From Jeotgalicoccus meleagridis (GTDB lineage: Bacteria; Bacillota; Bacilli; Staphylococcales; Salinicoccaceae), in assembly GCF_903994045.1 (NCBI RefSeq), contig NZ_CAJEWD010000008.1, forward strand, positions 512,532-576,531: a stretch of DNA of 64,000 nt. The letters run 5' to 3'. Each line of letters begins with the position of its first letter. Positions within the stretch are counted from its first letter, which is position 1. A program made the translations under genes and the position numbers. This document shows, piece by piece, positions 57,856-64,000 of the stretch. Below the pieces are notes generated by a model, which was given only the letters and a program-made list of their open reading frames with translations, was not told where the DNA came from and did not search any database.

Positions 57856-59268
57856 CTAAGCCATTACTTTACTTTGATATTGTCTTACATCTACGAAACG
57901 TCCATTAATTGCAGCTGCTGCAGCCATTTCAGGGCTAACAAGATGTGTTCTTGCACCATTACCTTGGCGACCTTCAAAGTTTCGGTTTGAAGAAGAAGCA
58001 CAACGTCCGCCTGCTGGTACTTGGTCATCATTCATTCCAAGACAAGCACTACAGCCTGCATTTCTCCACTCAAAACCTGCCTCTATGAAAACTTGATCTA
58101 AGCCTAATTCTTCAGCTTCCTGTTTAACTAGGAAAGATCCAGGCACGACAATCGCTTTAACACCTTCTTTTACTTTGTTTCCTCTAATAATGTCTGCTGC
58201 TCTTTGTAAATCAAGCACACGAGAATTGGTACATGAGCCGATAAAGACATGATCAATTTCAATATCTGTCATTGGTGTATTTTCTTTTAAGCCCATGTAT
58301 TCTAGAGCACGTTTAGTACCATCTTTATCGCTTGCAGATTCAATAGAAGGTGTTGTAGCAGAAATCGGTACAACCATGGATGGGTTCGTTCCCCATGATA
58401 CTTGAGGTTCTATTTCACTTGCATCAATTTCTAAAGTCGTGTCATATGTGGCACCTTCATCCGTAGCCAATGCTAGCCATTCTTGACTTAACGCCTCAAA
58501 TTCATCCTCATCCCGTGGTACATAGCGACGTCCTCTTAGGAATTCCACTGTCGTTTGGTCCGGTGAAATTAGTCCTGCCCTAGCACCACCTTCAATTGAC
58601 ATATTACAAACTGTCATACGACCTTCCATCGTTAAGTCACGAATGGCTTGACCTGTATACTCAACAACATGTCCTGTACCAAAATCGACCCCAAATTTAG
58701 CGATAATCGCTAGAATTAAATCCTTAGCAGTAACACCTACACCAAGTTCACCTACAACTTTTACATTCATAGTTTTAGGTTTTGACTGATTCAAGGTTTG
58801 TGTTGCAAATACATGCTCTACTTCACTTGTTCCAATCCCGAATGCAAGTGCACCGAAAGCACCATGTGTAGACGTATGAGAATCCCCACAAACAATTGTT
58901 TTACCGGGCTGTGTTAAGCCAAGCTGTGGTCCAATAACATGGACAATCCCTTGATCTGGATGATACATATCTGCTAATTTAATGCCAAACTCTTCACAGT
59001 TTTTCTTTAAGGCATCCATTTGCTTTTGTGCAATTTCATCCTGAGGATTTTCACGATCTTTAGTTGGTACGTTATGGTCCATCGTTGCAAAAGTTAAGTC
59101 AGGGCGGCGCACCTTACGATTATTCAGCCTAAGTCCTTCAAAAGCTTGAGGTGAAGTCACTTCATGGATGAGATGTTGATCGATGTATAATAAATCTGGC
59201 TTACCTTCTTCTTCGTGGACAATATGACGTTCCCAGATCTTTTCAATTATAGTTTTCTTCTTAACCAT
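57856..59268 (-). CDS. leuC: 3-isopropylmalate dehydratase, large subunit
   Basis: Aconitase-family subunit carrying a [4Fe-4S] cluster for leucine synthesis. Cluster cysteines are in GSCTNSR near residue 345 and [10 protein letters not shown] near 405 and 408. The substrate region has [10 protein letters not shown] and [15 protein letters not shown]. The 470 residues are standard. GGAGAAGG lies upstream of the ATG. It sits between leuB and leuD. Confidence 0.98.
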   Translation of the reverse strand: MVKKKTIIEKIWERHIVHEEEGKPDLLYIDQHLIHEVTSPQAFEGLRLNNRKVRRPDLTFATMDHNVPTKDRENPQDEIAQKQMDALKKNCEEFGIKLADMYHPDQGIVHVIGPQLGLTQPGKTIVCGDSHTSTHGAFGALAFGIGTSEVEHVFATQTLNQSKPKTMNVKVVGELGVGVTAKDLILAIIAKFGVDFGTGHVVEYTGQAIRDLTMEGRMTVCNMSIEGGARAGLISPDQTTVEFLRGRRYVPRDEDEFEALSQEWLALATDEGATYDTTLEIDASEIEPQVSWGTNPSMVVPISATTPSIESASDKDGTKRALEYMGLKENTPMTDIEIDHVFIGSCTNSRVLDLQRAADIIRGNKVKEGVKAIVVPGSFLVKQEAEELGLDQVFIEAGFEWRNAGCSACLGMNDDQVPAGGRCASSSNRNFEGRQGNGARTHLVSPEMAAAAAINGRFVDVRQYQSKVMA

Positions 59269-59288
59269 GTTAACCTTCTCCGTTTCTT

Positions 59289-60347
59289 TTATAAGTAGCT
59301 GATAATCTTATCAGTCATTTCCATAGTTGATAGCACTTGCCCATCATCACTCATTAAATCCGCTGTGACATAACCATCGTTTAGAACCTTGTTTACGGCT
59401 TCTTCAATTTTAGCCGCTTCACTTTCTAAATTAAATGAATACTTCAGCATCATTCCGACAGACAAGATCATACCAATAGGATTGGCTTTACCAAGACCAG
59501 CAATATCTGGTGCTGAACCGTGAATCGGTTCATATAAACCGAAATTATCTTGATTTAAACTTGCTGACGGTAATACACCTAAAGAACCAGTAATTACCGA
59601 CGCTTCATCACTTAAAATATCACCAAATAAGTTTTCAGTCACAATGACATCAAAGCTCTTTGGATTGGTAATGAGTTTCATAGCCGCAGCATCTACTAAA
59701 ACATGTGAGACAGTGACTTCAGGATACTCCTTACCAATCTCGTCTACTATTTCACGCCACATACGGCTAGATTCTAGAACATTCGCTTTATCTACCGAAG
59801 TTAGGTGTTTATCTCTAAGCATTGCGGTATCAAAGCCAATCTTTACTATTCTTTCTATTTCATCTCGAGTATAAGTTAAACTATCAATCACACTCTTGCC
59901 GTTATCTCGTCTCTCACTTGGTTGACCGAAATATAGTCCGCCTGTCAGTTCTCTCACAATCATCAAATCACTACCTTGAACAATTTCTTTTTTCAAAGGT
60001 GATGATGATTCTAAGGCATCAAAAATTGTAACTGGTCTTAAATTGGCAAATAGATTAAAGTGCTTTCTAATCTTGAGTAGACCTTGCTCTGGTCTAACTG
60101 ACTGATTTGCCCATTTTGGTCCACCGACTGCTCCAAGTAAAATTGCATCACTATTTTCACAAGCTTTAATGGTTTCTTCAGGTAGTGGATTGCCGGTTTT
60201 ATCGATAGCAATTCCACCGATGTCCTGTTCTTCACTTGTAAACTCATAATCATATCTTTCATTGATCACATCTAATACTTTTTTTGCAGCTGCTACAATT
60301 TCTGGTCCAATTCCGTCACCTGGGAGTAATGTAATATGTTTTTTCAT
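59289..60347 (-). CDS. leuB: 3-isopropylmalate dehydrogenase
   Basis: NAD-dependent oxidative decarboxylase of leucine synthesis. The 352 residues begin [13 protein letters not shown], and show [13 protein letters not shown] with the substrate-binding residues and the metal-binding aspartates in [12 protein letters not shown]. The NAD loop [18 protein letters not shown] is intact. GGAGG precedes the ATG. It lies 13 bases after leuA. Confidence 0.98.
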   Translation of the reverse strand: MKKHITLLPGDGIGPEIVAAAKKVLDVINERYDYEFTSEEQDIGGIAIDKTGNPLPEETIKACENSDAILLGAVGGPKWANQSVRPEQGLLKIRKHFNLFANLRPVTIFDALESSSPLKKEIVQGSDLMIVRELTGGLYFGQPSERRDNGKSVIDSLTYTRDEIERIVKIGFDTAMLRDKHLTSVDKANVLESSRMWREIVDEIGKEYPEVTVSHVLVDAAAMKLITNPKSFDVIVTENLFGDILSDEASVITGSLGVLPSASLNQDNFGLYEPIHGSAPDIAGLGKANPIGMILSVGMMLKYSFNLESEAAKIEEAVNKVLNDGYVTADLMSDDGQVLSTMEMTDKIISYL

Positions 60348-60360
60348 GTTTGAATCCTCC

Positions 60361-61917
60361 TCAGATACTTGCCCCAGTAGTTTGAGTCACCTTATCTTCA
60401 CTCATTAAGTAACGGTTAATGGCGTTGAAATAAGCATTGGCAGAAGCTTCCAGAACATCTTGAGATGTCCCACGGCCAGGATAGCGTTTATCATTAATTT
60501 TAATTTGTACTCTTGATTCAGCAAGTGCATCCTTACCGCCACCAACTGATGAAGTTTGGTAGTCAAGTAGATTAGTTTGTTCACTAATAACACCTTGAAT
60601 TGCCTGATAAAGTACTTCAACACTACCTTTACCGATGACTTCATTAGACGTTTTCTCACCGTTCGGATGACTCACTTCGATATAAGCTCTCGTTTGTCCA
60701 TCTTGTTCGTAATTTATTCTAAAGTTTTCTAAAGTGTAGCGGTCAATGTTTGATGCATCTGTCTTAATTTCCATAAGGATGGCGTAGATATCATCATCTG
60801 TAACTTCTTTTTTATGGTCCGTTAATTCTTTAAAGTTATTGAAAGCCGTAGACAATTCATCTGTGGTCAATTCAATGCCAAACGATTTCACTTTATCCTT
60901 AAAGGCATGACGACCAGAATGTTTACCTAAGAACAGGGTATTACTTTCTTCACTTGAAACTCCGACTAAGGCGGGTGAAATAATTTCATATGTCTCTGAG
61001 TTTTTAAGCATACCATCCTGATGTATACCAGCCTCGTGTGCATAGGCGTTACGACCAATCACCGCTTTATTTGCCTGGACTGCCATACCTGTTAATTTAC
61101 TAACGACATCACTTGTGCGCTTAATTTCATTTAAGACAAGATTAGTCTGATAACCATATACATCATTTCTAATGTGTAAAAGGACTGCTAACTCTTCTAA
61201 TGACGCATTACCTGCACGCTCTCCAATACCATTAATTGAAACTTCTATTTGCTCTGCACCATTTTCTATTCCTGCAATTGAATTACTAACCGCCAGTCCT
61301 AAATCGTTATGACAATGGGTTGAAAGAATAGCTTGATCAATATTTGGAACGTTTTCTTTAACATATTTAAACATTTGTCCGTATTCTTCAGGCGTAGAAT
61401 AGCCGACAGTATCTGGTAAGTTGATGATTGTTGCCCCAGCATCAATTACACTCTCGATAATTTCAGCAAGGAAATCAAGTTCAGTACGTGACGCATCTTC
61501 TGCAGACCATTCTACTTCATTAAACATAGTCTTAGCATAAGACACCATATCTACTGATGTTTTGACAACTGTTTCCTTATCCATCTTCAATTTATATTCT
61601 CTGTGAATTGGACTTGTTGCCAGGAATATATGAATTCTTGGATTAGCAGTATTTTTTAAAGCTTCGTAAGCACGATCAATGTCGTTTTTCTTAGTTCTAG
61701 CAAGTGCTGTCACAGTAGAATTTTTTATCGTGTCTGCAATGAGTTTTACTGCTTGAAAATCTCCTTCTGAAGAGGCAGGAAAACCTGCTTCTATGACATC
61801 GACACCTAGTCGTTCTAACTGCTTAGCGATCTCCAATTTTTCTTCTTTATTTAAGTTTACCCCTGGAGATTGTTCACCGTCTCTTAGGGTCGTATCAAAT
61901 ATTTTAATCTCAGTCAT
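60361..61917 (-). CDS. leuA: 2-isopropylmalate synthase
   Basis: Condenses acetyl-CoA with 2-oxoisovalerate, the first committed step to leucine. The 518 residues have the HMGL-like catalytic TIM barrel with DTTLRDGEQSPGV at 8-20 and the metal histidines in STHCHNDLGLAV near 200. The C-terminal regulatory domain (from about 390) that binds leucine is complete, so feedback control is expected. GAGAGGAAG precedes the ATG. It follows ilvC by about 30 bases. Confidence 0.98.
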   Translation of the reverse strand: MTEIKIFDTTLRDGEQSPGVNLNKEEKLEIAKQLERLGVDVIEAGFPASSEGDFQAVKLIADTIKNSTVTALARTKKNDIDRAYEALKNTANPRIHIFLATSPIHREYKLKMDKETVVKTSVDMVSYAKTMFNEVEWSAEDASRTELDFLAEIIESVIDAGATIINLPDTVGYSTPEEYGQMFKYVKENVPNIDQAILSTHCHNDLGLAVSNSIAGIENGAEQIEVSINGIGERAGNASLEELAVLLHIRNDVYGYQTNLVLNEIKRTSDVVSKLTGMAVQANKAVIGRNAYAHEAGIHQDGMLKNSETYEIISPALVGVSSEESNTLFLGKHSGRHAFKDKVKSFGIELTTDELSTAFNNFKELTDHKKEVTDDDIYAILMEIKTDASNIDRYTLENFRINYEQDGQTRAYIEVSHPNGEKTSNEVIGKGSVEVLYQAIQGVISEQTNLLDYQTSSVGGGKDALAESRVQIKINDKRYPGRGTSQDVLEASANAYFNAINRYLMSEDKVTQTTGASI

Positions 61918-61949
61918 AACCGATCTTCCTCTCTTCAGTATTTATATAA

Positions 61950-63483
<1,534 letters not shown>

Positions 63484-63496
<13 letters not shown>

Positions 63497-64000
63497 TTTT
63501 TCACCCCTATCATTTCATGGTTACCTTTACCTGCAGGTACCATCGGGCTAACTAAATCTAATTTTTCAACCCTTGCATCGATTAGAATCGGTTCATCGGA
63601 AGTTAAGGCACTCTCTAATTCTTCGCTCACTTCGCCTTCATTAGTAAATCTATATGATTTAATCCCAAAGCTTTCGCCTAATTTTACGAAGTCTGGATTA
63701 GTTTGCATCAAGGATTCAGAATAACGTTCATCGTAGAACTCTTCTTGCCACTGTCTTACCATACCTAGCGCTTCATTATTTAAAATGACTACTTTTACTG
63801 GTAAGTTATATTGTTTTAAGGTTGCTAGCTCTTGCATGGTCATTTGAAAACCACCGTCTCCAACAATGGCGACAACTGTCTTCTCTGGAAATGCAAGCTG
63901 TGCACCAATGGCTGCCGGTAACCCAAAGCCCATAGTGCCAAGTCCACCTGAGGTAACAAAATGATTAGGGTCTTTAAATTTATAAAACTGTGCACTCCAC
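63484..64000 (-). CDS. ilvB: Acetolactate synthase, large subunit (partial)
   Basis: Only the C-terminal 171 residues lie in the window; the reading frame stays open to the right edge. This is the thiamine diphosphate-binding domain: [14 protein letters not shown], the TPP and Mg motif [12 protein letters not shown], and [13 protein letters not shown]. The end fits the usual length of the enzyme. It opens the biosynthetic operon seen here and overlaps ilvN. Any leader or ilvD upstream is outside the window. Confidence 0.97.

Overview
The window looks like chromosomal core DNA of a low-GC Firmicute of the family Staphylococcaceae, probably a genus outside Staphylococcus itself (Jeotgalicoccus, Salinicoccus, Nosocomiicoccus or Macrococcus-like). 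The evidence is gene order and content. The division cluster runs mraZ-rsmH-ftsL-pbp1-mraY-murD-divIB-ftsA-ftsZ-pgeF-yggS-sepF-ylmG-ylmH-divIVA-ileS-lspA-rluD-pyrR as in staphylococci, without murG, spoVD or spoVE. BshC points to bacillithiol. Unlike S. aureus as I know it, the window has a caa3-type oxidase cluster (ctaCDEF) and a class 1B dihydroorotate dehydrogenase (pyrD with pyrK). The genus is an inference; no rRNA gene is present.

Layout, left to right. Positions 1-5326 (minus strand) carry gmk-rpoZ-coaBC-priA-fmt, with fmt cut by the left edge. rqcH (plus) follows and converges on a shared terminator with the pyrimidine operon pyrR-pyrP-pyrB-pyrC-pyrK-pyrD-pyrF-pyrE (minus, 7182-14181). 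That operon has a clear promoter, a PyrR-binding loop and an attenuator, and it lacks carAB. Upstream of it lie rluD, lspA and ileS behind an isoleucine T-box, then divIVA back to mraZ (18776-32729), a long division and wall operon with three MraZ-type boxes in front of mraZ.

Positions 32800-42200 hold the bshC-ylb region: bshC, a YlbP-like acetyltransferase, rpmF, yceD, tmcAL, coaD, rsmD, a small unknown gene, ylbG, a phosphodiesterase, ylbF, yugN, ctaM and ctaG. Positions 42287-48491 hold cytochrome oxidase genes ctaF, ctaE, ctaD, ctaC and ctaB, with ctaA divergent. ctaB and ctaA make heme O and heme A, ctaC-F encode the enzyme, and CtaM and CtaG assist assembly.

Positions 48500-56200 are mixed: an ftsW-type gene, ylaN, an unknown gene, a 41-bp tandem repeat array, a YlaH-like membrane protein, typA, ylaF, a coupled pair of unrecognised genes (NERD-like and zinc-ribbon), an inositol monophosphatase-family gene and yktB. 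The right end (56247-64000, minus) is a branched-chain amino acid operon ilvB(partial)-ilvN-ilvC-leuA-leuB-leuC-leuD-ilvA.

Almost everything is conserved housekeeping. I found no phage, insertion sequence, CRISPR array, tRNA or rRNA. The least explained element is the 41-bp repeat array at about 50720-50991, downstream of an unknown gene. Other points worth attention are the missing carAB, the compact isoleucine T-box, the short ilvA and the coupled unknown pair at 53817-54700.
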